Assembly: GCF_003992595.1 (NCBI RefSeq)
Contig: NZ_RZNA01000047.1
Location: forward strand, 230,070 to 294,069
Source: Flagellimonas oceanensis
Lineage (GTDB): Bacteria > Bacteroidota > Bacteroidia > Flavobacteriales > Flavobacteriaceae
DNA: 64,000 nucleotides
Direction: 5' to 3'
In this document: piece after piece, positions 43,996 through 54,240 of the stretch
Numbering within the stretch: position 1 is the first letter of the stretch
How the letters are laid out: each line of letters begins with the position of its first letter
The notes under the pieces: model-generated
Told to the model about the DNA's origin: nothing
Databases searched by the model: none
The model's input: the letters and a program-made list of their open reading frames with translations, nothing else
Translations under genes and position numbers: made by a program

Positions 43996-44026
43996 AATCC
44001 CGTTCCAATATTGGAACGGGATTTTT
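43996..44026 (+). terminator. rpsU terminator
   Basis: A 13-bp perfect stem (AATCCCGTTCCAA with TTGGAACGGGATT, loop TA) followed by TTTTT. It starts 26 bases after the rpsU stop. Confidence 0.9.
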
Positions 44027-44067
44027 CGTTTTATACCTATACGCATCCTAATCGTTACCTTTGATAT

Positions 44068-44958
44068 ATGTCCGTATCAGCTTTCATATCCTATTTAAGG
44101 TTGGAGAAAAATTACTCCGAACATACGGTAAAGGCCTATGAGAAGGACATTAAAGCCTTTGTCGGCTTCTGTCAGGAATATCATGGTGAGGATGACATTG
44201 TAGATATTTCCTATCCCTTGATCAGGAATTGGATAGTGGCTCTGTCCGATGTTGGTTTGTCCAACAGGACCATCAACAGGAAAATATCATCGCTTCAAGC
44301 GTATTACAGGTTTTTATTGAAGGTTGGGGACATTACCATTTCGCCTTTGGTAAAACATAGGGCGCTCAAGACCCAAAAGAAGGTGGAAGTGCCTTTTTCC
44401 GAGATGGAAATGGATGCCATCTTATCGGAGATTCCTTTTGATGATGATTTTGAGGGCGAAAGGGATAAGCTGATCATAGAGCTTTTGTACACTACCGGAA
44501 TGCGCCGCACGGAACTGGTCAATTTAAAAGTGTCGGATATTGATTTGTCGGGGCAAGTACTGAAAGTGCTGGGCAAAAGGAACAAGGAGCGAATCCTACC
44601 CTTGTTGTCAACCACCGTAGAGCAGATAAAAGGCTATTTGAAGAGACGTTCCCAGCTGGATAATCAGGTTGATTCATCCTATTTGTTATTAACAAAAGAA
44701 GGTCTTAAAATTTATGAAACACTTGTTTATCGAACTATAAATAAGTATTTTAGTTTGGTGTCCCCTAAGGTAAAAAAGAGTCCACACATACTCAGACATA
44801 CCTTTGCAACCCACTTGCTGAATAGGGGCGCTGATTTGAATTCCGTAAAGGAATTATTGGGTCATTCGAGTTTGGCATCCACACAAGTGTACACGCATAA
44901 TAGTATCGCCGAACTTAAAAAAGTACATCAAAAGGCCCATCCAAGAAACAAGAAATAA
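44068..44958 (+). CDS. Tyrosine recombinase XerC/XerD
   Basis: A 296-residue site-specific recombinase, most likely for chromosome dimer resolution. The N-terminal SAM-like domain (FISYLRLEKNYSEHTVKAYEKDI) precedes the catalytic domain, which shows Arg in TTGMRRTELVNLKV, the HILRHTFATHLLNRG box, His in LLGHSSLASTQVYTH and the nucleophilic Tyr in that same segment. There are no mobile-element signs around it, so it appears to be the resident Xer. XerC or XerD cannot be told apart here. Confidence 0.93.
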   Translation: MSVSAFISYLRLEKNYSEHTVKAYEKDIKAFVGFCQEYHGEDDIVDISYPLIRNWIVALSDVGLSNRTINRKISSLQAYYRFLLKVGDITISPLVKHRALKTQKKVEVPFSEMEMDAILSEIPFDDDFEGERDKLIIELLYTTGMRRTELVNLKVSDIDLSGQVLKVLGKRNKERILPLLSTTVEQIKGYLKRRSQLDNQVDSSYLLLTKEGLKIYETLVYRTINKYFSLVSPKVKKSPHILRHTFATHLLNRGADLNSVKELLGHSSLASTQVYTHNSIAELKKVHQKAHPRNKK

Positions 44959-45012
44959 AGATTCTTGTATTGTTTAACTTCACTGTCGCAGACAGTACTA
45001 AAACTTCGTCTT

Positions 45013-45315
45013 ATGAAAGTAAACGCACAATCGGTAAATTTTGCAGCTGATGGTAAACTCCTCGACTTTGTCCAAAAACGAATGGACAAGATGGAATTGT
45101 TCTATGACAAGGTCATCGAATCGGATGTATATTTGAAAGTGGAAAACACAAGTGCTAAAGAAAATAAGATTGTGGAAATCATGGTGTTTGTTCCCCGGGA
45201 TAAATTCATGGTAAAAAAACAATGTAAGTCATTTGAAGAGGCTGTGGATTCGGCCTGTAGTTCCTTGGAGAGACAATTGGTAAAAAAGAAGGAAAAATTA
45301 AGGGCGAAAGCTTGA
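45013..45315 (+). CDS. hpf: Ribosome hibernation-promoting factor / RaiA family (short form)
   Basis: A 100-residue protein MKVNAQSVNFAADGKLLDFVQKRMDKMELFYDKV, with the RaiA beta-alpha fold and a basic C-terminus (ERQLVKKKEKLRAKA). It binds the 30S decoding region and stabilises idle ribosomes. The short form lacks the C-terminal dimerisation domain of long HPF. ATG at 45013 is chosen; an upstream frame start at 44965 adds an unconserved stretch. It directly precedes the tRNA-tuf cluster. Confidence 0.92.
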   Translation: MKVNAQSVNFAADGKLLDFVQKRMDKMELFYDKVIESDVYLKVENTSAKENKIVEIMVFVPRDKFMVKKQCKSFEEAVDSACSSLERQLVKKKEKLRAKA

Positions 45316-45337
45316 TGAAAATTTTTTGAAATTTGTT

Positions 45338-45368
45338 TTGATTAAAAAAATAAATATCTATACATTTG
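45338..45368 (+). promoter_or_regulatory. Promoter of the tRNA-tuf-ribosomal cluster
   Basis: TTG at 45338-45340, a 20-base spacer and TACATTTG at 45361-45368 match the consensus fully. The expected start is around 45373, about 46 bases before the first tRNA. Confidence 0.85.
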
Positions 45369-45372
45369 CAGT

Positions 45373-45396
45373 CCGTTAGAAATAGCGGGCTTTTTT
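45373..45396 (+). terminator. Hairpin with T-tract at the start of the tRNA transcript
   Basis: CCGTTA and TAGCGG pair around a GAAA tetraloop and are followed by GC and six Ts. It could end hpf transcription read-through or act as an attenuator right after the tRNA promoter; the stem of 6 bp is short. Confidence 0.55.
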
Positions 45397-45418
45397 AGTG
45401 AGTAAAAAGCGGTGAAAT

Positions 45419-45492
45419 GCCGATATAGCTCAGCTGGCTAGAGCAGCTGATTTGTAATCAGCAGGTCGTGGGTTCGAGTCCCTCTATCGGCT
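45419..45492 (+). tRNA. tRNA-Thr (anticodon TGT)
   Basis: Acceptor GCCGATA pairs with TATCGGC, anticodon loop TTTGTAA between GCTGA and TCAGC, and T loop TTCGAGT. CCA is not encoded. First tRNA of the cluster. Confidence 0.95.
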
Positions 45493-45515
45493 CGTAAATT
45501 ACTGAAAAATAAGGC

Positions 45516-45598
45516 GGGGGGATACTCAAGCGGCCAACGAGGACAGACTGTAAATCTGTTGGTTTTTACCTTCGCAGGTTCGAATCCTGCTCCCCCCA
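45516..45598 (+). tRNA. tRNA-Tyr (anticodon GTA)
   Basis: Acceptor GGGGGGA pairs with TCCCCCC. Anticodon stem CAGAC/ATCTG-type around CTGTAAA, with the long class II variable arm (GTTGGTTTTTACCTTC) and T loop TTCGAAT. Confidence 0.93.
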
Positions 45599-45677
45599 CA
45601 AAGGTTGTTCAGCGGAACAACTGGGAAAGAAGGTTTTTTGAAATAATGGAATCTTTGGATATAAATCCAGAAAAAAT

Positions 45678-45753
45678 GCGGGAGTAGCTCAGTTGGTAGA
45701 GCGTCAGCCTTCCAAGCTGAATGTCGCCGGTTCGAACCCGGTCTCCCGCTCCA
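45678..45753 (+). tRNA. tRNA-Gly (anticodon TCC)
   Basis: Acceptor GCGGGAG pairs with CTCCCGC; anticodon loop CTTCCAA between CAGC and GCTG; T loop TTCGAAC. CCA follows at 45751-45753. Confidence 0.95.
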
Positions 45754-45840
45754 AACTTGAAACTTCGGTTTCAAGAAAAAGGTTGAAGTTTTGACGAGCT
45801 AGACTTGTAACTTTTAAACTCTAAACCTGATAACCCATAG

Positions 45841-45912
45841 GCCGGTGTAGCTCAGGGGTAGAGCGTTTCCTTGGTAAGGAAGAGGTCACGGGTTCAAATC
45901 CCGTCATTGGCT
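45841..45912 (+). tRNA. tRNA-Thr (anticodon GGT)
   Basis: Acceptor GCCGGTG pairs with CATTGGC using two G-T pairs. Anticodon loop TTGGTAA between TTTCC and GGAAG; T loop TTCAAAT. Second Thr isoacceptor, just before tuf. Confidence 0.95.
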
Positions 45913-45959
45913 CAAAACGATTTGTACACTAATATAAACTAAGATTAAAATTATTTAAA

Positions 45960-47147
45960 ATGGCAAAGGAAACTTTTGATCGTTCCAAACCGCACTTAAA
46001 TATTGGTACCATTGGACACGTGGATCACGGGAAAACTACATTGACCGCTGCTATTACCACTGTATTGGCCAACGCTGGTTTGTCTGAAACAAGAAGCTTT
46101 GATTCTATTGACAACGCTCCTGAAGAAAAAGAAAGAGGTATTACAATCAACACTTCACACGTTGAGTACCAAACAGCAAACCGTCACTACGCACACGTTG
46201 ACTGTCCTGGTCACGCGGATTACGTAAAGAACATGGTTACTGGTGCTGCTCAGATGGACGGTGCTATCTTGGTTGTTGCTGCGACAGATGGTCCAATGCC
46301 ACAAACTCGTGAGCACATCCTTTTGGGACGTCAGGTAGGTATTCCACGTATTGTTGTTTTCTTGAACAAAGTTGACATGGTGGATGATGAGGAGCTATTG
46401 GAGCTTGTTGAGATGGAGGTAAGGGAATTGCTTTCTTTCTACGAGTACGATGGTGACAACGGTCCTGTAATCGCTGGTTCTGCACTTGGTGCCTTGAACG
46501 GTGAGCAAAAATGGGTTGACACTGTTATGGAGTTGATGGAAGCTGTTGATTCCTGGATTGAGGAGCCACAACGTGAAGTTGATAAGGATTTCCTTATGCC
46601 TATCGAAGATGTATTTACCATTACTGGTCGTGGTACTGTTGCTACTGGACGTATCGAAACTGGTGTTGCCAATACGGGTGATCCTGTAGATATCATTGGT
46701 ATGGGTGCTGAGAAATTGACTTCCACTATCACTGGTGTTGAGATGTTCCGTAAGATTTTGGATAGAGGTGAAGCTGGAGATAACGTAGGTCTTCTTTTGA
46801 GAGGTATCGAAAAATCCGATATCAAAAGAGGTATGGTTATCTGTAAGCCAGGTTCTGTTAAGCCACACGCTAAATTCAAAGCTGAGGTTTATATCTTGAA
46901 AAAAGAAGAAGGTGGACGTCACACTCCATTCCACAACAACTACCGTCCTCAGTTCTACTTGAGAACAACTGACGTTACTGGTAACATTAACTTGCCTGAC
47001 GGTGTTGAAATGGTAATGCCAGGTGATAACTTGACAATTACCGTGGATTTGATTCAGCCTGTAGCTTGTAGCGTAGGTCTACGTTTCGCTATCCGTGAGG
47101 GTGGTAGAACAGTAGGTGCCGGTCAGGTTACTGAGATTCTAGATTAA
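45960..47147 (+). CDS. tuf: Elongation factor Tu
   Basis: A 395-residue GTPase that brings aminoacyl-tRNA to the ribosome. G1 GHVDHGKTT, switch [14 protein letters not shown], and NKVD are in place; domains 2 and 3 follow to TEILD. It has the highly expressed codon style of the ribosomal genes (frequent GGT, GTT, CGT). Its start lacks a Shine-Dalgarno (TTATTTAAAATG). tRNAs flank it on both sides. Confidence 0.99.
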   Translation: MAKETFDRSKPHLNIGTIGHVDHGKTTLTAAITTVLANAGLSETRSFDSIDNAPEEKERGITINTSHVEYQTANRHYAHVDCPGHADYVKNMVTGAAQMDGAILVVAATDGPMPQTREHILLGRQVGIPRIVVFLNKVDMVDDEELLELVEMEVRELLSFYEYDGDNGPVIAGSALGALNGEQKWVDTVMELMEAVDSWIEEPQREVDKDFLMPIEDVFTITGRGTVATGRIETGVANTGDPVDIIGMGAEKLTSTITGVEMFRKILDRGEAGDNVGLLLRGIEKSDIKRGMVICKPGSVKPHAKFKAEVYILKKEEGGRHTPFHNNYRPQFYLRTTDVTGNINLPDGVEMVMPGDNLTITVDLIQPVACSVGLRFAIREGGRTVGAGQVTEILD

Positions 47148-47169
47148 GATTCAAATTATTATAAAATTG

Positions 47170-47210
47170 CACTCAAGGGTGTCCCGATTTTCTCGGGATA
47201 CCTTTCAGTG
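47170..47210 (+). ncRNA. Long RNA hairpin between tuf and tRNA-Trp
   Basis: An 18-base arm (starting CACTCAAGG) pairs with its partner (ending CAGTG) at 17 of 18 positions, two of them G-T, around loop TTTTC. There is no T-tract, so it is more likely an RNA processing or mRNA 3'-end stabilising structure than a terminator. Confidence 0.65.
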
Positions 47211-47219
47211 TAATTATAA

Positions 47220-47292
47220 ACGGGTGTAGCTCAGTTGGTAGAGCACTGGTCTCCAAAACCAGGTGTCGGGAGTTCGAGTCTCTCCTCCCGTG
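47220..47292 (+). tRNA. tRNA-Trp (anticodon CCA)
   Basis: Acceptor ACGGGTG against CTCCCGT pairs at six of seven positions (T-T at position 6). Anticodon loop CTCCAAA between CTGGT and ACCAG; T loop TTCGAGT. It lies 20 bases before secE, the usual place in this cluster. Confidence 0.93.
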
Positions 47293-47312
47293 CAAGTTAA
47301 ATACAAAAAAAT

Positions 47313-47501
47313 ATGGTCACTTACATAAAGGAATCATTCGAAGAGCTAAAGAACAATGTTACTTGGTTGGAAAGAAGCAAAGCCTCCAATCTTATGGTAA
47401 TCGTTGCTGTGTTTTCCATCTTGTTTGCTTTGGCAACATGGGGTGTGGATTCCTTGTTCAGTAATTTGATCACATTGTATTTTGAAAAATTAATAGGATA
47501 A
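47313..47501 (+). CDS. secE: Preprotein translocase subunit SecE
   Basis: A 62-residue protein with a short amphipathic part (YIKESFEELKNNVTWLERSKASN) and one membrane helix (about 28-50). It is the single-helix SecE that clamps SecY in the inner membrane. 12 bases before nusG. Confidence 0.95.
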   Translation: MVTYIKESFEELKNNVTWLERSKASNLMVIVAVFSILFALATWGVDSLFSNLITLYFEKLIG

Positions 47502-47513
47502 AGATCGGTCGAT

Positions 47514-48065
47514 ATGTCTGAGGTTCTGGAGAAAAAATGGTATGTAGTAAGAGCGGTCAGTGGTCAAGAGAACAAGATCAAAGGCTATATTGAAAGCGAG
47601 GTGGAACGAGCCGGATTTGGCGACTATCTTGAAGAAGTTCTAGTGCCTACCGAAAAAGTTGTTCAGATCAGGAACGGAAAGAAAATCAACAAAGAGCGTG
47701 TTTACTTTCCAGGATATATCATGATAAAGGCCAATCTAGGCGGAGAAATGGTGCACATCATTCGTTCCATTACCAATGTGATTGGTTTCTTGGGCGAAGT
47801 AAAAGGAGGTGATCCCATTCCGTTGAGAAAATCCGAAGTGAACCGTATGTTGGGGAAAGTGGACGAGTTGGCTGTCAATACAGACAATGTTGCTATTCCA
47901 TTCGTGTTGGGTGAAACGGTTAAGGTGATTGATGGACCTTTCAATGGATTCAATGGAACCGTTGAAAAAATCAATGAAGAAAAGCGTAAGCTGGAAGTGA
48001 TGGTAAAGATTTTCGGAAGAAAGACGCCATTGGAACTCAGCTATATGCAAGTAGAAAAAGTATAA
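47514..48065 (+). CDS. nusG: Transcription termination/antitermination factor NusG
   Basis: A 183-residue protein with an NGN domain (KKWYVVRAVSGQENKIKGYIE; VYFPGYIMIKANL) and a C-terminal KOW motif (GETVKVIDGPFNGFNGTVEKIN). It travels with RNA polymerase and links it to the ribosome or Rho. It sits between secE and rplK, as in most bacteria. Confidence 0.98.
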   Translation: MSEVLEKKWYVVRAVSGQENKIKGYIESEVERAGFGDYLEEVLVPTEKVVQIRNGKKINKERVYFPGYIMIKANLGGEMVHIIRSITNVIGFLGEVKGGDPIPLRKSEVNRMLGKVDELAVNTDNVAIPFVLGETVKVIDGPFNGFNGTVEKINEEKRKLEVMVKIFGRKTPLELSYMQVEKV

Positions 48066-48132
48066 CAAGAGCTGTTACATATATAAAGCTGTGTTGCTTC
48101 CAATTGACACACTTTAAATTTAATTAGAAACA

Positions 48133-48570
48133 ATGGCAAAAGAAGTAGATAAGGTAGTTAAATTACAAGTTAGGGGAGGTGCTGCGAACCCATCGCCACC
48201 GGTTGGACCCGCCTTAGGTGCTGCTGGTGTTAACATCATGGAGTTCTGTAAGCAGTTTAATGCTCGTACACAGGACAAACCAGGTAAGGTATTACCTGTT
48301 GTTATCACCGTTTACAAGGACAAATCTTTCGATTTCGTTGTAAAAACACCACCTGCGGCAGTTCAATTGATGGAAGCGGCTAAGATTAAAAAAGGATCGG
48401 GAGAACCTAACAGGGTTAAGAATGGTTCAGTGACCTGGGATCAAGTAAAAGCAATCGCCGAAGACAAAATGGCGGACCTCAATGCTTTTACTGTGGAATC
48501 TGCAATGAGTATGGTTGCGGGTACTGCGAGATCAATGGGTCTGAAAATAGCAGGACCAAGACCTTTTTAA
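48133..48570 (+). CDS. rplK: 50S ribosomal protein uL11
   Basis: A 145-residue protein with [29 protein letters not shown], the typical uL11 N-terminal domain, and the rRNA-binding C-terminal domain. It forms the GTPase-associated stalk base. Confidence 0.99.
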   Translation: MAKEVDKVVKLQVRGGAANPSPPVGPALGAAGVNIMEFCKQFNARTQDKPGKVLPVVITVYKDKSFDFVVKTPPAAVQLMEAAKIKKGSGEPNRVKNGSVTWDQVKAIAEDKMADLNAFTVESAMSMVAGTARSMGLKIAGPRPF

Positions 48571-48590
48571 AATCTGAAAGCAATTAAGAA

Positions 48591-49283
48591 ATGGCAAGAT
48601 TGACTAAAAAGCAAAAAGAAGCCCAGTCCAAGATAGACAGGAACAAGCTCTATTCTTTGGAAGAGGCATCGGCTTTAGTAAAAGAAATAACCAATGTAAA
48701 ATTTGACGCTTCCATTGATTTGGCAGTTCGTTTGGGTGTAGATCCAAGAAAGGCCAACCAAATGGTGCGTGGCGTTGTTACCCTTCCTCACGGAACTGGT
48801 AAAGACGTGAAAGTTTTAGCATTGGTGACTCCAGACAAAGAAGCAGAAGCAAAAGAAGCTGGTGCTGACTTTGTAGGATTGGACGAATATTTGGAGAAAA
48901 TCAAAAACGGTTGGACCGATGTTGATGTGATCATCACTATGCCAAGCGTCATGGGTAAACTTGGACCACTAGGTAGAATTTTGGGACCTAGAGGCTTGAT
49001 GCCCAATCCAAAGACCGGTACAGTAACCATGGATGTCGCTAAAGCGGTATCCGATGTGAAAGCTGGTAAGATAGACTTTAAGGTGGACAAAACAGGTATT
49101 GTACACGCTGCAATTGGAAAAGCTTCTTTCTCTGCGGACAAAATCGCAGGAAACGCTAGGGAATTAATTGATACCCTTGTTAAAATGAAGCCTTCCGCTG
49201 CAAAAGGTGTGTACATGAGAAGTATTTACCTGTCCAGCACCATGAGTCCTAGTATTCAATTAGATCCAAAAGCAGTTCAATAA
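48591..49283 (+). CDS. rplA: 50S ribosomal protein uL1
   Basis: A 230-residue protein with [34 protein letters not shown] and [14 protein letters not shown], the uL1 signature. In many bacteria uL1 represses the L11-L1 mRNA; no operator hairpin was searched for in detail. Confidence 0.99.
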   Translation: MARLTKKQKEAQSKIDRNKLYSLEEASALVKEITNVKFDASIDLAVRLGVDPRKANQMVRGVVTLPHGTGKDVKVLALVTPDKEAEAKEAGADFVGLDEYLEKIKNGWTDVDVIITMPSVMGKLGPLGRILGPRGLMPNPKTGTVTMDVAKAVSDVKAGKIDFKVDKTGIVHAAIGKASFSADKIAGNARELIDTLVKMKPSAAKGVYMRSIYLSSTMSPSIQLDPKAVQ

Positions 49284-49306
49284 CTGGTAGTTCAATTTTT
49301 TTAACT

Positions 49307-49825
49307 ATGACAAGAGAAGAAAAAGCAACAGTAATAAAAGACTTGACTGCACAGTTGGCTGATAATCCAAACATTTATTTGGCGGATATATCAGGATTGA
49401 ATGCCGTGGACACCTCCAACTTGAGAAGAGCGTGTTTCAAGGCTAACATTAAGCTTGCGGTCGTTAAGAACACCTTGCTTGCAAAAGCGATGGAAGCTTC
49501 TGATAAGGAATTCGGTGAACTTCCCGAAGTGTTGAAAGGCAATACATCATTGATGTTGTCCGAGACAGGGAACGCACCTGCGAAACTTATCAAGAACTTT
49601 AGAAAAAAATCAGAAAGACCCGTATTGAAAGGTGCCTTCATCGAAGAGGCAGTTTACATCGGGGACAACAACCTTGACGCACTTGTTAACATCAAGTCCA
49701 AAGAGGAAGTTATCGGGGATATCATCGGATTGTTGCAATCGCCGGCCAAAAACGTTATTTCTGGACTTAAGTCCGGTGGCGGTAAATTGGCAGGTATCCT
49801 TAAAACCCTTTCTGAGAAAGAATAA
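49307..49825 (+). CDS. rplJ: 50S ribosomal protein uL10
   Basis: A 172-residue stalk protein; the N-terminal ADISGLNAVDTSNLRRACFKANIKLAVVKNTLL binds 23S rRNA, and the C-terminal helix carries bL12 dimers. It is 23 bases after rplA. Confidence 0.98.
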   Translation: MTREEKATVIKDLTAQLADNPNIYLADISGLNAVDTSNLRRACFKANIKLAVVKNTLLAKAMEASDKEFGELPEVLKGNTSLMLSETGNAPAKLIKNFRKKSERPVLKGAFIEEAVYIGDNNLDALVNIKSKEEVIGDIIGLLQSPAKNVISGLKSGGGKLAGILKTLSEKE

Positions 49826-49880
49826 TTCGCGCACAATAAACTAAGTATATTTTTAAACATTTTTATTAAACGATAGAAAA

Positions 49881-50264
49881 ATGGCAGATTTAAAAGATTT
49901 TGCAGAACAGTTGGTAAACCTTACAGTAAAAGAGGTAAATGAGTTGGCCGACATTTTAAAAGAAGAATATGGTATCGAGCCTGCTGCTGCTGCAGTAGCC
50001 GTTGCTGGTGGTGCTGCCGCTGGTGGAGGTGAAGGTGAAGCTGCTGAGGAAAAATCAGAATTTGATGTAATCCTTACAGCTGCCGGTGGTTCTAAATTGG
50101 CAGTCGTGAAATTGGTTAAGGAATTGACCGGTCTTGGACTAAAAGACGCCAAAGAAATCGTTGATAGCGCACCAAAAGCTGTTAAAGAAGGTGTTGCTAA
50201 AGATGAAGCAGAAGGTATCAAAAAATCATTGGAAGAAGCAGGAGCAGAAGTTGAGCTTAAATAA
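49881..50264 (+). CDS. rplL: 50S ribosomal protein bL12
   Basis: A 127-residue protein. The N-terminal dimerisation helices are followed by an Ala/Gly-rich hinge ([22 protein letters not shown]) and the factor-binding C-terminal domain ([39 protein letters not shown]). Confidence 0.98.
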   Translation: MADLKDFAEQLVNLTVKEVNELADILKEEYGIEPAAAAVAVAGGAAAGGGEGEAAEEKSEFDVILTAAGGSKLAVVKLVKELTGLGLKDAKEIVDSAPKAVKEGVAKDEAEGIKKSLEEAGAEVELK

Positions 50265-50285
50265 TCGCTTTTCCCATTAGAACTT

Positions 50286-50321
50286 GGTTAAGGTCTTTCC
50301 ATTTTTGGTTAGACCTTAGCC
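50286..50321 (+). ncRNA. Hairpin in the rplL-rpoB gap
   Basis: GGTTAAGGTCT pairs with AGACCTTAGCC (11 bp with one G-T, 14-base loop). The sequence after it is ATTTATATAA, not a T-run. In many bacteria this gap holds an attenuator or an RNase III site that sets ribosomal protein over polymerase ratios; this is a candidate for the same role. Confidence 0.6.
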
Positions 50322-50391
50322 TATTTATATAAGGAGTGTATAAAGCCGTACACCAACCCACATAGTATTCACGATCAAAATTTGTCCATAG

Positions 50392-53300
50392 ATGTTCACA
50401 AACACTATTGAAAGAGTTAATTTCGCATCCGCTAAGAACATACCGGAATACCCGGATTTCTTGGACATTCAGATAAAATCGTTCCAAGACTTTTTCCAGC
50501 TTGAAACTAAATCTGACGAAAGAGGAAACGAAGGTCTCTACAACACCTTCATGGAGAATTTTCCAATCACAGATACCAGAAACCAGTTTGTACTTGAGTT
50601 TTTGGATTATTTCATTGATCCACCAAGATATTCCATCCAAGAATGTATAGAGCGTGGACTTACCTATAGCGTACCGTTAAAGGCACGTTTGAAACTGTAC
50701 TGTACCGATCCAGAGCATGAAGATTTCGAAACTATCGTACAGGATGTGTATTTGGGAACAATCCCTTATATGACTCCTAGTGGAACCTTTGTGATCAACG
50801 GCGCAGAAAGAGTTGTAGTTTCCCAGTTGCACAGATCTCCAGGGGTTTTCTTTGGACAATCTTTCCATGCAAATGGAACAAAATTGTATTCAGCCAGGGT
50901 AATTCCTTTCAAAGGATCTTGGATTGAATTCGCCACCGATATCAACTCGGTGATGTATGCCTATATCGATAGGAAGAAAAAATTACCGGTAACCACTTTG
51001 TTCCGTGCCATTGGTTTTGAAAGGGACAAGGACATTTTGGAAATCTTCGACCTTTCGGAAGAAGTAAAGGTTTCCAAGACCGGACTTAAAAAAGTACTGG
51101 GCCGTAAATTGGCCGCCAGGGTGTTGAACACATGGCATGAGGATTTCGTGGATGAGGATACAGGAGAAGTGGTTTCCATCGAAAGAAACGAAATTGTACT
51201 TGATCGTGATACCGTTTTGGAAAAAGAGCATATCGATGAAATCATTGATGCCGACGTGAAGACCATTTTGCTTCACAAGGAGAACAATGCACAGTCCGAT
51301 TACGCCATTATCCACAACACTTTGCAAAAGGACCCTACCAACTCCGAAAAAGAAGCGGTAGAGCACATCTATAGACAATTGCGTAATGCCGAGCCGCCAG
51401 ATGAAGAGACCGCTCGTGGTATTATCGACAAATTGTTCTTCTCCGACCAACGTTACAACTTGGGTGAAGTAGGTCGTTACAGGATGAACAAGAAATTGGG
51501 CTTGGATATCGGAATGGACAAACAAGTGTTGACCAAGGAAGATATCATTACCATCATCAAGTATTTGATCGAATTGATCAACTCCAAAGCGGAGATTGAT
51601 GATATCGATCACTTGTCCAACCGTCGTGTAAGAACCGTGGGTGAGCAATTGTCCTCTCAGTTCGGAGTAGGTTTGGCACGTATGGCTCGTACCATCCGTG
51701 AGCGAATGAACGTTCGTGACAACGAGGTGTTTACCCCGATTGATTTGATCAACGCGAAGACATTGTCATCCGTGATCAACTCCTTCTTCGGGACCAACCA
51801 GTTGTCCCAGTTCATGGACCAGACCAACCCGTTGGCAGAGATTACACACAAAAGAAGATTGTCCGCATTGGGACCAGGTGGTCTTTCCCGTGAAAGAGCT
51901 GGTTTCGAGGTGCGTGACGTTCACTATACCCACTACGGAAGATTGTGTCCGATTGAGACACCTGAAGGACCGAACATTGGTTTGATCTCTTCTCTGTCCG
52001 TATTTGCCAAGGTAAACAATATGGGCTTCTTGGAAACCCCTTACCGAAAAGTAGAAGATGGTAAAGTGGATACCAAAAACCACATGTACCTAAGTGCAGA
52101 GGAAGAGGAAGGAATGAAGATCGCCCAGGCCAACATTCCATTGGCGGAAGACGGTACCATCGAACGCGAAAAGGTAATTGCCCGTGAAGAGGGTGATTTC
52201 CCGGTAGTGGATCCAACAGAAGTGAAGTACACCGACGTTGCACCGAACCAGATTGCATCCATTTCTGCATCCTTGATACCTTTCTTGGAGCACGATGATG
52301 CGAACCGTGCCTTGATGGGGTCGAACATGATGCGCCAGGCCGTTCCATTGTTGAGACCAGATTCACCAATCGTGGGTACAGGTTTGGAAAGACAAGTAGC
52401 TACGGATTCCCGAGTATTGATCAATGCCGAGGGAGATGGGGTAGTGGAATATGTGGATTCACAGAAAATCACAATAAAATATACAAGGACCGACGAAGAG
52501 CGTTTGGTAAGCTTTGACGATGATTCAAAAACTTACCAATTGGTGAAGTTCAGAAAAACAAACCAAGGGACCAGCATCAATTTGAAGCCCATCGTAAGAA
52601 AGGGCGACAAAGTGAAGAAAGGTCAAGTGCTTTGTGAGGGTTACGCTACTGAAAAGGGTGAATTGGCCTTGGGTAGAAACATGAAGGTTGCCTTCATGCC
52701 TTGGAAAGGATACAACTTTGAGGATGCGATCGTGATTTCCGAGAAGGTTGTTCGCGAGGATATCTTTACCTCTATCCATGTTGATGAGTATTCCTTGGAA
52801 GTAAGGGATACCAAATTGGGAGCGGAGGAATTGACAAACGATATTCCAAACGTATCCGAAGAAGCAACAAAGGATTTGGACGAATATGGTATGATCCGTA
52901 TCGGTGCCGAAGTGAAACCAGGGGATATTTTGATCGGTAAGATCACTCCAAAAGGAGAATCAGACCCAACCCCTGAAGAAAAATTGTTGCGTGCCATCTT
53001 TGGTGATAAAGCAGGTGACGTTAAGGATGCTTCATTGAAAGCTTCTCCATCATTGAGAGGTGTGGTCATCGATAAGAAATTGTTCTCTCGTTCCATCAAG
53101 GACAAGAGAAAACGTTCCGAGGATAAAGAAGCCATTGCCAGATTGGAAATGGACTATGAAGTGAAGTTCCAACAACTGAAAGATGAATTGATCGAGAAAT
53201 TGTTCAGTTTGATCAGTGGAAAAACATCACAAGGAGTCATCAACGATTTGGGTGAGGAAGTACTTCCAAAAGGAAAGAAATACACTATTAAGATGTTAAA

Positions 53301-54201
53301 CGCCGTTGACGATTTCGCCCATTTGGTTGGTGGAAGCTGGACAACGGATGACAAGGTCAATGCATTGGTTGCAGACTTGTTGCACAACTATAAAATCATG
53401 TTGAACGATATTCAAGGTAACCTGAGAAGGGACAAATTTACCATCTCCGTAGGGGATGAGCTTCCTGCGGGTATCATGAAATTGGCCAAAGTCTACATCG
53501 CCAAAAAGCGTAAGCTTAAAGTTGGGGATAAGATGGCAGGTCGTCACGGTAACAAAGGTATTGTTGCGCGTATCGTTCGTCAAGAGGATATGCCATTCTT
53601 GGAAGATGGAACCCCAGTGGACATTGTATTGAACCCACTTGGTGTACCTTCAAGGATGAACATTGGTCAGATTTATGAAACCGTATTGGGATGGGCCGGA
53701 CAAAAATTGGGTCAGAAATATGCGACCCCGATTTTCGACGGTGCCTCATTGGATGAGATCAACAAACTTACCGATGAAGCAGGCGTGCCAAGATTTGGAC
53801 ACACCTACCTATATGACGGTGGAACAGGTCAGCGTTTCGACCAACGTGCGACCGTTGGTGTCATCTACATGTTGAAATTAGGACACATGGTGGAAGACAA
53901 GATGCACGCAAGATCTATTGGACCATACTCATTGATCACACAGCAACCATTGGGTGGTAAGGCTCAGTTTGGTGGTCAGCGTTTTGGAGAGATGGAAGTT
54001 TGGGCACTCGAGGCCTATGGCGCATCATCTACCCTAAGAGAGATATTGACCGTTAAATCGGATGATGTTATCGGAAGGGCCAAGACCTATGAGACCATCG
54101 TTAAAGGTGAGACCATGCCAGAACCTGGATTGCCAGAATCTTTCAACGTATTGATGCACGAACTTAAAGGTTTGGGCTTGGATATCCGTTTGGAAGAGTA
54201 G
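50392..54201 (+). CDS. rpoB: RNA polymerase beta subunit
   Basis: A 1269-residue protein starting [34 protein letters not shown], as in flavobacteria. The rifampicin region reads [33 protein letters not shown] with no change typical of resistance: the Asp, His and Ser positions are present. C-terminal [16 protein letters not shown] is conserved. It starts 127 bases after rplL and 39 bases before rpoC. Confidence 0.99.
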   Translation: MFTNTIERVNFASAKNIPEYPDFLDIQIKSFQDFFQLETKSDERGNEGLYNTFMENFPITDTRNQFVLEFLDYFIDPPRYSIQECIERGLTYSVPLKARLKLYCTDPEHEDFETIVQDVYLGTIPYMTPSGTFVINGAERVVVSQLHRSPGVFFGQSFHANGTKLYSARVIPFKGSWIEFATDINSVMYAYIDRKKKLPVTTLFRAIGFERDKDILEIFDLSEEVKVSKTGLKKVLGRKLAARVLNTWHEDFVDEDTGEVVSIERNEIVLDRDTVLEKEHIDEIIDADVKTILLHKENNAQSDYAIIHNTLQKDPTNSEKEAVEHIYRQLRNAEPPDEETARGIIDKLFFSDQRYNLGEVGRYRMNKKLGLDIGMDKQVLTKEDIITIIKYLIELINSKAEIDDIDHLSNRRVRTVGEQLSSQFGVGLARMARTIRERMNVRDNEVFTPIDLINAKTLSSVINSFFGTNQLSQFMDQTNPLAEITHKRRLSALGPGGLSRERAGFEVRDVHYTHYGRLCPIETPEGPNIGLISSLSVFAKVNNMGFLETPYRKVEDGKVDTKNHMYLSAEEEEGMKIAQANIPLAEDGTIEREKVIAREEGDFPVVDPTEVKYTDVAPNQIASISASLIPFLEHDDANRALMGSNMMRQAVPLLRPDSPIVGTGLERQVATDSRVLINAEGDGVVEYVDSQKITIKYTRTDEERLVSFDDDSKTYQLVKFRKTNQGTSINLKPIVRKGDKVKKGQVLCEGYATEKGELALGRNMKVAFMPWKGYNFEDAIVISEKVVREDIFTSIHVDEYSLEVRDTKLGAEELTNDIPNVSEEATKDLDEYGMIRIGAEVKPGDILIGKITPKGESDPTPEEKLLRAIFGDKAGDVKDASLKASPSLRGVVIDKKLFSRSIKDKRKRSEDKEAIARLEMDYEVKFQQLKDELIEKLFSLISGKTSQGVINDLGEEVLPKGKKYTIKMLNAVDDFAHLVGGSWTTDDKVNALVADLLHNYKIMLNDIQGNLRRDKFTISVGDELPAGIMKLAKVYIAKKRKLKVGDKMAGRHGNKGIVARIVRQEDMPFLEDGTPVDIVLNPLGVPSRMNIGQIYETVLGWAGQKLGQKYATPIFDGASLDEINKLTDEAGVPRFGHTYLYDGGTGQRFDQRATVGVIYMLKLGHMVEDKMHARSIGPYSLITQQPLGGKAQFGGQRFGEMEVWALEAYGASSTLREILTVKSDDVIGRAKTYETIVKGETMPEPGLPESFNVLMHELKGLGLDIRLEE

Positions 54202-54240
54202 AATACTATATTACATTAATTATATCATCACCATATTGTT

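Noticed and set aside
44068..44958. Xer recombinase as integrase of a mobile element
   Set aside because: No attachment-site repeats, cargo or phage genes nearby; the surroundings are core translation genes and the protein has the length and motifs of resident Xer.
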